In this document: piece after piece, positions 1-6,765 of the stretch
Layout: each line of letters starts with the position of its first letter
Numbering within the stretch: position 1 is the stretch's first letter
The notes under the pieces: generated by a model
Told to the model about the DNA's origin: nothing
Database searches by the model: none
The model's input: only the letters and a program-made list of their open reading frames with translations
Translations under genes and position numbers: made by a program
Assembly: GCA_034190325.1 (NCBI GenBank)
Contig: JAXHST010000114.1
Location: 1 to 7,568 of the forward strand
Length of the DNA stretch: 7,568 nucleotides
Direction of reading: 5' to 3'
DNA from: UBA287 sp034190325
Lineage (GTDB): Archaea; Thermoplasmatota; UBA186; UBA287

Positions 1-1355
1 TCCTTAGAATTGTATGGTATGCCAAGTTGAATAAGCATCTCAGCGAAGCCCATAACCCCAAGCCCTATCTTTCTGTTTCCTTTTGTCATACTCTCTATCT
101 CCTTCAATGGATAGGCATTCGTGTCTATGACATCATCAAGGAACTTTATTCCGAGCTCTGTTATCTCCCTCAACTCTTCCCACTTAACACCTCTCTTTTC
201 AACGAACTTTGACAGGTTTATGGAGCCAAGGTTGCAGGATTCATAGGGGAGCAGAGGCACTTCACCGCAAGGGTTTGTCGACTCTATTCTACCCAGCTCT
301 GGTGTTGGATTCTTTCTGTTTATTTCATCCAGATATATCATTCCAGGATCCCCTGTTCTCCATGCTAGATAGCATATCTGCGAGAAAAGGTCTTCCGTTG
401 ACATTGAGCTCACCGTTTCTCCACTGCGCGGGTTAATCAGCTCTAAAGCTTTTCCATCAAAAAAATCATCGTTTGCGCCAACGGATATGTTGAAATTTCT
501 CAAACTTCCATCGATCTTTGAGTTTATAAAAGCAAAGATATCCGGGTGGTTTGCGTTGAGTATGCCCATATTGGCACCTCTTCGCTTCCCCCCCTGTTTT
601 ATGACGTCTGTTGCCACATCATAAATTCTCATAAAAGATACAGGGCCGCTGGCAACGCCCTTTGTTGTTCCCACAACATCCCCTTCAGGTCTCAGATGTG
701 TGAATGCAAAGCCTGTGCCCCCACCACTCTTGTGTATGATTGCCATATGTTTCAGCGTATCAAATATGCCCTCTATACTATCCTCAACAGGGAGAACAAA
801 GCACGCACTGAGCTGGCCCAGGGGGGTTCCTGCATTCATCAATGTAGGGCTATTCGGGAGGAAATATAAGCCCTTCATAGCACTGAAAAAGCCCTCTCTT
901 CCCCTTCCATCCTTTGCAACGCACTTTACCACCCTTGTAAACATCTGCATTGGAGTCTCTACGATCTCTCCCTCATCATTCCTTAATAGATACCTCTTTC
1001 TAAGAACCCTTGCAGCATTAATCGTAAGCTTCAGGTCGTCCTTTACCCCGAGCATTGCTTTCTCTCCCCTTATCCTGCTTCTCTCCCTGCGATATAAAAT
1101 GTAACTTTTTGCAACCTTTGAGAATCCCTCCTCTATAAGGGTTTCCTCAACAATATCCTGTATGTGCTCCACGCTTGGGTTCTCTTTGCTCTTATCAGAT
1201 TCTGCTTTCATCCTATTAACAACCCTCTCAGCAATCTCTTTACTTCTATCCTTTTCGCCCACCGCATTGAAGGCCTTTTTTATTGCATTCTCTATCTTTT
1301 TTTCATTAAAATCTTCCAACGTACCATCCCTCTTTATGACCCTGAACATCTGCAT
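1..1355 (-). CDS. nrdJ: Class II (adenosylcobalamin-dependent) ribonucleotide reductase, N-terminal half, runs off the left edge
   Basis: This enzyme reduces ribonucleotides to deoxyribonucleotides for DNA synthesis. I translated the minus strand by hand; 451 codons are visible and the frame is still open at base 1. Residues 3 to about 93 form an ATP-cone (FRVIKRDGTLEDFNEKKI at the start), the allosteric nucleotide-binding domain. The catalytic barrel then begins, with PNSPTLMNAG near 167-176, the first redox cysteine in LSACFVLP (C185), a glycine loop KSGGGTGFAF (209-218) and the radical-site motif STNPCGEVPL (359-368; N361, C363, E365). That motif set is typical of class II enzymes, usually 700-900 residues long, so about half is outside the window. 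The cobalamin-binding and C-terminal parts cannot be checked. No intein interrupts the visible part. The ATG at 1353-1355 has GGGGAT about eight bases upstream as a possible ribosome site. An internal ATG two codons later is possible. Confidence 0.93.
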   Translation of the reverse strand, partial: MQMFRVIKRDGTLEDFNEKKIENAIKKAFNAVGEKDRSKEIAERVVNRMKAESDKSKENPSVEHIQDIVEETLIEEGFSKVAKSYILYRRERSRIRGEKAMLGVKDDLKLTINAARVLRKRYLLRNDEGEIVETPMQMFTRVVKCVAKDGRGREGFFSAMKGLYFLPNSPTLMNAGTPLGQLSACFVLPVEDSIEGIFDTLKHMAIIHKSGGGTGFAFTHLRPEGDVVGTTKGVASGPVSFMRIYDVATDVIKQGGKRRGANMGILNANHPDIFAFINSKIDGSLRNFNISVGANDDFFDGKALELINPRSGETVSSMSTEDLFSQICYLAWRTGDPGMIYLDEINRKNPTPELGRIESTNPCGEVPLLPYESCNLGSINLSKFVEKRGVKWEELREITELGIKFLDDVIDTNAYPLKEIESMTKGNRKIGLGVMGFAEMLIQLGIPYNSK

Positions 1356-1373
1356 AAAAGTAAATCCCCTTCT

Positions 1374-1403
1374 GGTTTAAAATTTAATCGCTTTTAAATA
1401 TTC
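1374..1403. promoter_or_regulatory. Shared divergent promoter region for nrdJ and the Sir2 gene, with TATA-like boxes
   Basis: The 65-base gap between the two divergent start codons is very A/T-rich. On the plus strand CTTTTAAATA (1391-1400) is centred about 25 bases before the Sir2 ATG, the archaeal TATA-box spacing that predicts a transcript starting at or next to the ATG. On the minus strand the same stretch reads as ATATTTAAAAG and would give nrdJ a leader of roughly 15 bases carrying GGGGAT. A second A/T block (1374-1389) is spaced for a leaderless nrdJ transcript. The choice between them is inference. Confidence 0.5.
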
Positions 1404-1420
1404 AATCTCTCTTTTAGTTT

Positions 1421-2113
1421 ATGGATGAGATTGCAGATGAGATAACGAAGGCTGATCACCTAACAGCCCTCACAGGTGCTGGCATATCGACAGGGGCGGG
1501 AATACCGGATTTCAGGGGAGACAAAGGGATCTACAGAACAGGAAAGTATGAGCCCGACAAGATCTTAGACATAAACTACTTCGTTAAGGATCCTGCGCCC
1601 TTTTATGATTTTGCCACAGATTTTCTTGCTATGCTAAAAAATGCTAAGCCAACGTATGCACACCTCTTTCTTGCTGATCTTGAGCGCAGGGGAAAGATAG
1701 ATGCTGTCATAACGCAGAACATAGACGGGCTCCATCAGAGGGCTGGATCAAAGAGAGTGATAGAGCTCCATGGAAGCTTTGAGAAGGGCTATTGCATGAA
1801 ATGCGGGAAGGAGATAAAGGAACTTGAGAAGAAGATCCCTGAAGCATGTGAATGCGGAGGGATCATAAAGCCGGACATTGTCTTCTTCGGTGAACCTGTT
1901 AAAGGGTTCTATGAAGCAAAGAAGGCTGTTGAGAGAGCAGATCTTCTTTTGGTCCTGGGTAGCTCCCTGGCTGTTGCACCTGCAAGCATCCTTCCGTTTT
2001 ATTGCTCTGGTAAGATTATTATCATAAATAAGGGCCCTGTTTTCTCTGCGCCTGAGAGAGCTATGATTATTAATGGTGATATTGACTCGTTTCTTCGTTC
2101 ACTTCATTTATAA
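1421..2113 (+). CDS. sir2: Sir2-family NAD-dependent protein deacylase (sirtuin)
   Basis: Sirtuins remove acyl groups from protein lysines using NAD+, giving O-acyl-ADP-ribose and nicotinamide; in archaea chromatin proteins such as Alba are known targets. All core motifs are present in 230 residues: the NAD loop TGAGISTGAGIPDFRG (18-33), TQNID (98-102), the catalytic histidine H117 in ELHGSF, a four-cysteine zinc site (C125, C128, C143, C145), FFGEPV (155-160), GSSLAV (180-185) and the late NKGP (203-206). Length is normal for a small prokaryotic sirtuin. The last cysteine pair is C-x-C, so the zinc knuckle is compact. The start follows a TATA-like box by about 25 bases with no ribosome site, consistent with a leaderless message. 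Its last 44 bases overlap the convergent aminotransferase gene. Family certain; substrate unknown. Confidence 0.95.
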   Translation: MDEIADEITKADHLTALTGAGISTGAGIPDFRGDKGIYRTGKYEPDKILDINYFVKDPAPFYDFATDFLAMLKNAKPTYAHLFLADLERRGKIDAVITQNIDGLHQRAGSKRVIELHGSFEKGYCMKCGKEIKELEKKIPEACECGGIIKPDIVFFGEPVKGFYEAKKAVERADLLLVLGSSLAVAPASILPFYCSGKIIIINKGPVFSAPERAMIINGDIDSFLRSLHL

Positions 2114-3179
2114 CCTTCTCTATCTCTTCTTCGGTATTCCAGAAATGCGGACTGAAGCGAAGAAGGCCACTTCTTGCAGATATCGAGATTTTCTTTTTCC
2201 TTAGACTCTCTACGATCCTTTTTTCCCCTTTAGCTCCGACTATAGCCCCTCTATTCTCAGGGGTCTTCACCTCTAAGTTAAGACCATCAATTAGCATACC
2301 ACTAAGCTTCATAACCTCTCTTTCAATTCTTTTTTTACCAAAATCAGAGAGCTGCTTCACGCTTTTACTCAGCGCAAATATTAGTGGAAAGGGCAGATTA
2401 CCTATCTCAAAACGTCTTGCACCTTTTTTAAGCGCAGTATTTTCATAATCAAACCTCTCTGTTTCATCGTATTCTATTGAATTGTGACCGATGAAGGGAA
2501 ACTCATCTATAAGGCTATCAGAAACATAAAAAATGCCCACACCATAGGGGCCCATTAACCATTTGTAGCCTGCGCCGCATGCAATGTCCATGCAGGGATC
2601 GAGCTCCAGTGCTCCCAGGCTCTGGACCACATCAACGACAAGCTTTGCTCCCTTCTCATCACACATCTTTTTCAGCTCTCTGATGTTATTTTTAAAGCCA
2701 TTTGAAAATTCAACATGCGATATCGCAAGTGCGATGGTTTTCTCATCAATTGCTTTTTCTATTTCGTTTATGTCCAGCTTATAATCTTTACTATTCACAA
2801 CTCTATGCTTCTCTTTTAACCATGGCAAAAGGTTGGAGGGATACTCCATATCTGTGGTCACAAACGTATCTCTATGCTCTCTTTTTCCAAGCTCTTTAAG
2901 CATGCATAGTGAGGCATTCAGTCCATCACCTGTGTTCTTTAGAAAAGCAACATTATCGCAGCCCACATTCATGAATTCCGCCATGTTCTCTCTGCATTCC
3001 TCCAGCTTCTTCATGTATTCTTCGTAGTTAAGATCGCCATTTTCTGCCACATCTCTGTACCATCTATGGATCTCCTCCAGCACACTCTCCCTCATGGGTG
3101 AGGTCGCTGCATTATCCAGATATATCCACTTTCTGGTTATTCCTAGATCTTCCCTTACCTCTTCTTTTGTCACCATCAA
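2070..3179 (-). CDS. Class V aminotransferase-fold PLP enzyme (not a typical cysteine desulfurase)
   Basis: This is a 369-residue fold-type I PLP enzyme of the class V family (NifS/SufS, isopenicillin-N epimerase, kynureninase-like). It opens with YLDNAATSPMRESVLE (20-35), which matches the family N-terminus. The cofactor residues are D183 and Q186 in VVDVVQSLGAL and the Schiff-base lysine K206 in GAGYKWLMGPYGVG; S153-H154 lies in SHVEFSNG. Cysteine desulfurases carry a catalytic cysteine in a loop before the C-terminal segment. Here the protein goes straight from SARSGLLRFS to PHFWNTEEEIEKV (335-356) with no cysteine, resembling epimerase or C-S lyase relatives. Automatic annotation as cysteine desulfurase would therefore probably be wrong. 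The start is the first of two adjacent ATGs, about 25 bases from a TATA-like box. Its 3' end overlaps the Sir2 gene. Substrate unknown. Confidence 0.9.
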   Translation of the reverse strand: MMVTKEEVREDLGITRKWIYLDNAATSPMRESVLEEIHRWYRDVAENGDLNYEEYMKKLEECRENMAEFMNVGCDNVAFLKNTGDGLNASLCMLKELGKREHRDTFVTTDMEYPSNLLPWLKEKHRVVNSKDYKLDINEIEKAIDEKTIALAISHVEFSNGFKNNIRELKKMCDEKGAKLVVDVVQSLGALELDPCMDIACGAGYKWLMGPYGVGIFYVSDSLIDEFPFIGHNSIEYDETERFDYENTALKKGARRFEIGNLPFPLIFALSKSVKQLSDFGKKRIEREVMKLSGMLIDGLNLEVKTPENRGAIVGAKGEKRIVESLRKKKISISARSGLLRFSPHFWNTEEEIEKVINEVNEETSQYHH

Positions 3180-3197
3180 AGAATAGTGGAAAAACCA

Positions 3198-3211
3198 TAT
3201 TTATTTATTTC
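3198..3211 (-). promoter_or_regulatory. TATA-like box for the class V PLP enzyme gene
   Basis: On the minus strand the run GAAATAAATAAATATGG is the only strong A/T block upstream of the gene. Its centre lies about 25 bases before the ATG at 3179, predicting a leaderless transcript. A purine-rich AAAGG just upstream could be the BRE. No experimental support is available. Confidence 0.5.
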
Positions 3212-3238
3212 CTTTAGCCCACCTCAGCCTGTTGTTCT

Positions 3239-3250
3239 AAAAAAGTTTAT
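3239..3250 (+). promoter_or_regulatory. TATA-like box for the class II aldolase gene
   Basis: AAAAAAGTTTAT precedes the aldolase ATG by roughly 31-42 bases, placing a transcription start near 3270-3275 and giving a leader of about 6-11 bases. It is the only A/T-rich element in the 101-base gap besides the box of the divergent gene. Confidence 0.4.
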
Positions 3251-3280
3251 CTGCAACAGAACAGCTATGCGTATGATAGC

Positions 3281-3937
3281 ATGATGTTTTTTGAGGAGCG
3301 CAAAGCGGTGGTTGAAGCTGGTAGAGAGATCTTTGAGAGAAAGCTCACAGCTGGTACATGGGGGAATGTCAGCGTCAGGGCTGAGGAAAAAGACAGGTGC
3401 GTAATAACCCCGAGCGGTATGGATTACATGAAGCTTGAGCCAGAAGATATGGTTGTGGTGGATCTGGAGGGAAATGTGATCGAGGGGAAATGGAAACCGT
3501 CAACAGAGCTTGCTATGCACTGCGAGATATATAAGAGCAGGGAGGATGTGAATGCTGTAGTGCATGCACATCCAGTATTCTCAAGCGTTCTTTCTGTGCT
3601 GAAGGAGGATCTACCCCCGATAATAGAGGACATGGTTATGCTCATTGGCGAAAGGGTAAGGGTAACAGAGTACACCTTGCCCGGGGGAAAGGAGCTTGCT
3701 CTTAAGGCTGCTGAAGCTCTGGGAAAAAACAATGCTGTTATATTAGCGAATCATGGTTCGGTTTGCGTGGGTAGTGATGTAAAAAAAGCCTTAACAGCAT
3801 GTGAAGTTCTGGAAAAATCAGCACAGATATACTTTTATGCGAAGCTTGCTGGAAAGCCTGACACCTTGCCAAAGGAAGATGTTGAGAAGCTGAGAGAAGC
3901 TTCTAAGGGATATCTAGAACGGTGGGGACAAAAATAA
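3281..3937 (+). CDS. Class II aldolase/adducin family, L-fuculose-1-phosphate aldolase-like
   Basis: This zinc enzyme family splits ketose 1-phosphates or ketopentose phosphates into DHAP (or a related fragment) and an aldehyde. The 218 residues match fuculose-1-phosphate aldolase in length and motif order: phosphate loop GTWGNVSVR (25-33), TPSGMDY (43-49), the catalytic glutamate E76 in STELAMH, and zinc ligands H95 and H97 in HAHP and H158 in NHGSV. These sit exactly three positions after the E73, H92, H94, H155 set of E. coli FucA. In archaea the orthologue is credited with lactaldehyde supply or deoxysugar-phosphate salvage; the real substrate cannot be read from sequence. Two ATGs lie side by side at 3281 and 3284. 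The gene is monocistronic here, though its reaction type fits the carbohydrate theme of the operon to its right. Confidence 0.93.
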   Translation: MMFFEERKAVVEAGREIFERKLTAGTWGNVSVRAEEKDRCVITPSGMDYMKLEPEDMVVVDLEGNVIEGKWKPSTELAMHCEIYKSREDVNAVVHAHPVFSSVLSVLKEDLPPIIEDMVMLIGERVRVTEYTLPGGKELALKAAEALGKNNAVILANHGSVCVGSDVKKALTACEVLEKSAQIYFYAKLAGKPDTLPKEDVEKLREASKGYLERWGQK

Positions 3938-4128
3938 AAAGGAAAGCTCATAAAAAAGATAGCGAGCGATGAAAATGGGGATGTGGCAAGCTCTGTAATA
4001 GCCTTAAAGACGTCATTGATCTTCATACTGAAAGTATCGCTGATCGATTTTATTCATCTTTAGGCTATCCCCCATGCCATGCCGATCCTTCATACTTCCT
4101 CACGCTAACCATTATTTTAGCTCTCTGA
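3938..4128 (+). pseudogene. Unidentified coding-like stretch, possible gene remnant in two frames
   Basis: The frame of the class II aldolase continues after its stop for 41 more codons without a start, containing LIKKIASDENGDVASSVIAL and ending at TAG 4061. Near base 4000 the neighbouring frame takes over with protein-like text, DVIDLHTESIADRFYSSLGY followed by PPCHADPSYF, open from 3973 to the TGA at 4126. Neither has a usable start codon. Joined by a one-base shift they would give a roughly 55-60 residue peptide of balanced composition, which looks more like a degraded gene than random spacer. I do not recognise the family. The last bases overlap the convergent aldolase. This could also be chance. 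Confidence 0.25.
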
Positions 4129-4897
4129 CAACATCATTAACCTGTGCATTTTCATGAACCAGCCTGTTTACTGCCCCCAGCATCTTTTCCGGCTCTTTGC
4201 TCTGCCACATATTTCTTCCAAACACAACACCCATAGCCCCAGCGTCCATAGCATCTCTGAGATTTTTGAGCACATCGCTCGTATCCCCCTTAGCTTCGCC
4301 GAGAACTGTTATGGGAACATAGCAGCCCTTTACCACTTCCTCAAAGCTCTCTCTGCTGCCAGTGTAGGGGGCTTTTATGATGTCAGCGCCCAGCTCTGCC
4401 GCTATCCTGCAGGCATGCTTTACATACTTCACATCATTCTGCTCTTCCTTTGCAAAGTTCTTACCCCATAACACAGATTCTACGCAAAGCGGCAAACCTG
4501 CTTCATTGCATGCTTCTGCAAATCCTGCCACAGCCTCAACATTCTTAACGAAGGTCTCAGTTGAGTTTATCCCGAAGACAAGGTAGAGCATCACAGCAGA
4601 AGCCCCAAGCTTCTGTGCTTCATCTATGTCCGCTGTTATGCTGTAGCCCTCAATCGCGGGGGGCTTTATTGACAGTAAAGAAGTAAAGTGATCACATCTC
4701 AATATGAATGGTATTTTCTGCTCCTTCAAAAAGCTGTTGAATCTTTTGGCTGTTCCATATGTTAAAAGAAGGCCATCTGCCTTTGATACTTTTTTTATAG
4801 CTCTCTCCATATCCTCAAGCCCCTCTATAGCGCCCATAGCTGCGCCGTGATCCATAGCAACTATGACGCACTTTCCGTCATCCTTCACAAAGTCCAT
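4112..4897 (-). CDS. DhnA/FbaB-type class I aldolase (DeoC/LacD/LsrF superfamily)
   Basis: This is a (beta/alpha)8-barrel Schiff-base aldolase of the archaeal fructose-bisphosphate aldolase group, which also contains ADTH/DKFP synthases, LsrF-like and sulfofructose-phosphate aldolases. The 261 residues begin right before strand 1: VIVAMDHGAAMG (11-22), with D16-H17-G18 as the family signature. The Schiff-base lysine is K175 in ADIIKAPYTG, followed by VLGEAKG (198-204) and the phosphate-binding GVVFGRNMWQ (223-232). The N-terminus is shorter than in many archaeal members, but GKCVIVAMDHG aligns with the usual GKTVIVPMDHG. A stop codon two codons upstream in frame forces the start at 4897 or later. 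It is the last gene of the decayed sugar operon and is intact, so it may have an independent role. Fructose-bisphosphate is possible but not proven as substrate. Confidence 0.88.
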   Translation of the reverse strand: MDFVKDDGKCVIVAMDHGAAMGAIEGLEDMERAIKKVSKADGLLLTYGTAKRFNSFLKEQKIPFILRCDHFTSLLSIKPPAIEGYSITADIDEAQKLGASAVMLYLVFGINSTETFVKNVEAVAGFAEACNEAGLPLCVESVLWGKNFAKEEQNDVKYVKHACRIAAELGADIIKAPYTGSRESFEEVVKGCYVPITVLGEAKGDTSDVLKNLRDAMDAGAMGVVFGRNMWQSKEPEKMLGAVNRLVHENAQVNDVVRELK

Positions 4898-4914
4898 AAA
4901 TCAAAGCCCTTCAT

Positions 4915-4930
4915 TGCTATTTACTTTTTT
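4915..4930 (-). promoter_or_regulatory. Possible TATA-like box for the DhnA-type aldolase
   Basis: On the minus strand AAAAAAGTAAATAGC is centred about 25 bases before the aldolase ATG. This is the same spacing seen for the Sir2 and PLP enzyme genes, so the aldolase may be transcribed on its own even though the genes before it are broken. The element is weak and inferred only from position and composition. Confidence 0.3.
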
Positions 4931-4950
4931 CTTTGCCTGTTTTTTTAGCC

Positions 4951-5045
4951 CTACCCGAGATCATGCATCTCCATACTATGGAGAACAGAGGCTTCTGCTA
5001 TCACTTTGTGCTTGATGTTCCTATATCAATACCTGAAAGAGCCAT
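4951..5045 (-). pseudogene. N-terminal remnant of an FGGY-family carbohydrate kinase
   Basis: FGGY kinases phosphorylate sugars such as pentuloses and polyols with ATP. An ATG one base after the transporter stop opens MALSGIDIGTSSTK, the first phosphate-binding motif at the extreme N-terminus of these kinases, then hits TGA at 5001-5003. In the frame shifted by one base the text continues as KVIAEASVLHSMEMHDLG, matching the next conserved part of the family (typically GKVIAEAS... ending in a GW), and stops at TAG where a tryptophan codon TGG would be expected. About nine residues normally between the two pieces are missing, so a deletion of about 25 bases plus a nonsense change explains it. 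Everything after roughly residue 35 is gone and the next gene begins 53 bases later. The one-base junction with the transporter shows it once belonged to that operon. Confidence 0.72.
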
Positions 5046-5046
5046 T

Positions 5047-6252
5047 TCAAGCAATTCTTAAGAGAATGACACATGCAACTACAGATATTAAAGGTCCAAT
5101 AGCAAGAAAAGACATTGAGCTGATCCAGCCATAGTTCGCCCCAAGAAATGTTGCTATAAATGGACCAAAGATGTCTGCTGTATTCCCTACAAATCCTGCA
5201 AAACCAGCACCCTCCCCCACCTGCTCTTCTGGAAATATCTCTGCTGGCAGAGCCCAGTAGGGACCATTTGTCCACGGGACGCCAAAACCCATGAAGACCA
5301 TTGCCCCGAGCGCTACTGCATAGCCAAACTGCACAAGGAAAGGCACCAGAAGAGTGGCAATGAATGCTATAACAAAGCCTATAAGCATGGATATGACCCT
5401 TGCCCTGGTCATCTTCATTCTTTTAGCCATAACATCAGATGTTATCCCACCCATCGGAGTTGAGAAGACTCCAATAAGACCCAGAACTAGACCGAGGATA
5501 CCAACAGCCTCCAGTCCATAGCCATAGTCAAAGAGCATGCTCTGTGTTACTCCATACATCGCAAAGATTTGCCAGCAGTTACCCAGCATTATAAAGGCAA
5601 GAAGCAGCGCTATGGGATTTTTATATATAGCACCCGTACTTTTCTTCTCTTCTCTCTTTTCAGGCCTCTCTTTTATCGCTGTTTTAGAAGCAACGAGAGC
5701 AAACCACAGGACTACAAAAAAGAGCGCTATAAAACCAAGCGCTATAAATGTGTCCTTCCAACCAAGCAACGGTAGAAGCACAGAGCATAGATAATTTCCA
5801 ATGGCAGTGCCCAGGGGAGCACCACCCATGAAAATACCAGATGCTAAGCCGTGCTCTTTCTCTGGAAACCATAATCCATTCATAGCTACTAAGCCGGGGA
5901 ACATTGCCAGGACATTACCCTGAACAAACCTGAGAAACACTATGGCTCCCCATGAAGGGACGTAGGGTATAAGAAACTGGGGAAGGAGAAAGAATGTGCT
6001 GGCAAGGATCATTGTTTTATTTATTCCATGCCTATCAAAGAACTTGCCGCCCCACCACATGGATACCACAAGACCTGCAGTATAGGCTATATACCCATAG
6101 TTTAGCGTTATATCACTCAACCCAAAGTCTTCCTTCAGGAAAGGAGCGGATATAGAAAAAGAGATCAGTATCGCCATGAACATCATATAAACGAGCATAT
6201 CCATGACCAGGACAACAAACCTGTATTTTGTTGCATTCTTGTTCTCGTTCAT
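5047..6252 (-). CDS. MFS transporter, probable sugar or organic-solute permease
   Basis: This is a 401-residue membrane protein of the major facilitator superfamily, with about twelve hydrophobic segments and both termini predicted in the cytoplasm. Family marks are the motif A-like loop GGKFFDRHGINK (68-79) between helices 2 and 3, RFVQG (108-112) in helix 4, GLASGIFMGGAPLGTAIG (135-152) in helix 5, a charged central loop about 190-212 (KERPEKREEKK), and the second-half motif A echo GGITSDVMAKR (268-278). Length is normal and no frame break is seen. Its ATG overlaps the stop of the dehydrogenase remnant as ATGA, and a kinase start follows one base after its own stop, so it was translationally coupled in a sugar-utilisation operon. 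The substrate is probably the sugar or polyol once processed by those enzymes, but this rests on context only. Confidence 0.9.
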   Translation of the reverse strand: MNENKNATKYRFVVLVMDMLVYMMFMAILISFSISAPFLKEDFGLSDITLNYGYIAYTAGLVVSMWWGGKFFDRHGINKTMILASTFFLLPQFLIPYVPSWGAIVFLRFVQGNVLAMFPGLVAMNGLWFPEKEHGLASGIFMGGAPLGTAIGNYLCSVLLPLLGWKDTFIALGFIALFFVVLWFALVASKTAIKERPEKREEKKSTGAIYKNPIALLLAFIMLGNCWQIFAMYGVTQSMLFDYGYGLEAVGILGLVLGLIGVFSTPMGGITSDVMAKRMKMTRARVISMLIGFVIAFIATLLVPFLVQFGYAVALGAMVFMGFGVPWTNGPYWALPAEIFPEEQVGEGAGFAGFVGNTADIFGPFIATFLGANYGWISSMSFLAIGPLISVVACVILLRIA

Positions 6253-6741
6253 GGCTTGAGCACCACCTTAAGAGCTTTGCCCTCATCTATTGTTCTTAAA
6301 GCCTTTTTATACTTCTCCAGGGGCATAACATGTGTTATTATTTTTGCAGCAGGTATATTTTTGCTTGCTCCTCTGAAAACAGGCTTATTTAACAGCATAA
6401 CCACCTCCAGGGATATTAACCTTACTCTTTAGTCTCTCCAGATCCCTGCTCATGTCCCCTGGAATGACAGACGTAGCTGCTGATTTCATCCTTCTCATCT
6501 TCCTGTAAGCAAGAAGATCATCCCCTTCTCTGTATTCCTCTCCTTCTGTCAGCATCGCATAGATTATGCACAGGAGTTTCTTTGCAGTGGCAACTACTGC
6601 TACCTGCTTTGGTTTTCTCAAATCGCTACCGCATATAGCGCAAGCCTCAACCCTCAATAACAGACCACCTTCAGGACATGGAGGCTCAGGGATCTCTTCA
6701 AGTCTCAGATCCTCTTTACCGTAAAGTTTAAGCCCTCTCAT
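6249..6741 (-). pseudogene. Zinc-dependent alcohol/polyol dehydrogenase, middle replaced by transposase tail
   Basis: Both ends of a medium-chain zinc dehydrogenase (sorbitol/threonine dehydrogenase-like, normally about 340 residues) remain. The N-terminal 42 residues (6741 to about 6616) include MRGLKLYGKEDLRLEEIP and the catalytic-zinc motif CAICGSDLR (C37 the ligand). The reading frame then runs directly into a transposase tail and stops at 6385. In another frame, open from 6428 to the TGA at 6249, is the dehydrogenase C-terminus, with LEVVMLLNKPVFRGAS, AAKIITHVMPLEKYKKAL and the classic ending KALKVVLKP. About 240 central residues, including the whole NAD(P)-binding fold, are missing, so no active enzyme can be made. 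The TGA overlaps the transporter ATG. The 118-codon chimeric frame might be called a short dehydrogenase or transposase by automatic tools; it is neither complete. Confidence 0.85.
6430..6615 (-). mobile_element. C-terminal fragment of an IS110-like transposase inside the dehydrogenase gene
   Basis: From the codon after CGSDLR the frame reads KPKQVAVVATAKKLLCIIYA, then MLTEGEEYREGDDLL and YRKMRRMKSAAT. This is the typical end of IS110/IS116/IS902 transposases: a basic stretch, AxAKKLLxIIYxMLxxGExYRE and a charged tail. Only about 60 residues of a protein normally 300-400 long are present, so the insertion sequence is a relic. The residues after KSAAT (about 6473 to 6430) could be the true tail or flanking DNA. 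No terminal repeats can be defined, as expected since IS110 elements usually lack clear inverted repeats. The junctions at about 6616 and 6430 are set by where dehydrogenase similarity ends and resumes. Family assignment is from memory of the motif. Confidence 0.6.
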
Positions 6742-6765
6742 AATATCAAAATAAGATTGCTGTGC

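Noticed and set aside
546..1104. Plus-strand open frames of 107 and 134 codons
   Set aside because: They lie entirely antisense to the ribonucleotide reductase, whose minus-strand translation carries all family motifs; the plus-strand peptides are cysteine/serine-rich shadows with no recognisable domain.
3424..3732. Minus-strand 102-codon frame
   Set aside because: It is antisense to the class II aldolase active-site region, where the plus strand has the full set of zinc and catalytic residues.
3936..3960. Minus-strand T-rich run as a terminator for the DhnA-type aldolase
   Set aside because: The T-runs lie about 150 bases past the aldolase stop and at the end of the convergent gene; no hairpin or spacing supports a specific terminator.
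4951..5003. Alternative minus-strand frame reading QKPLFSIVWRCMISGRAKK as the tail of a gene
   Set aside because: It is preceded at once by a stop codon and has no family match, while another frame of the same bases fits the FGGY kinase N-terminus.
5021..5275. Minus-strand 84-codon frame rich in tryptophan and cysteine
   Set aside because: It is an alternative frame of the MFS transporter C-terminus and has no independent start signal or family resemblance.
6430..6741. A complete IS110 element with a bridge RNA
   Set aside because: Only the last roughly 60 transposase residues are present; the 5' non-coding region where IS110 bridge RNA is encoded is absent.
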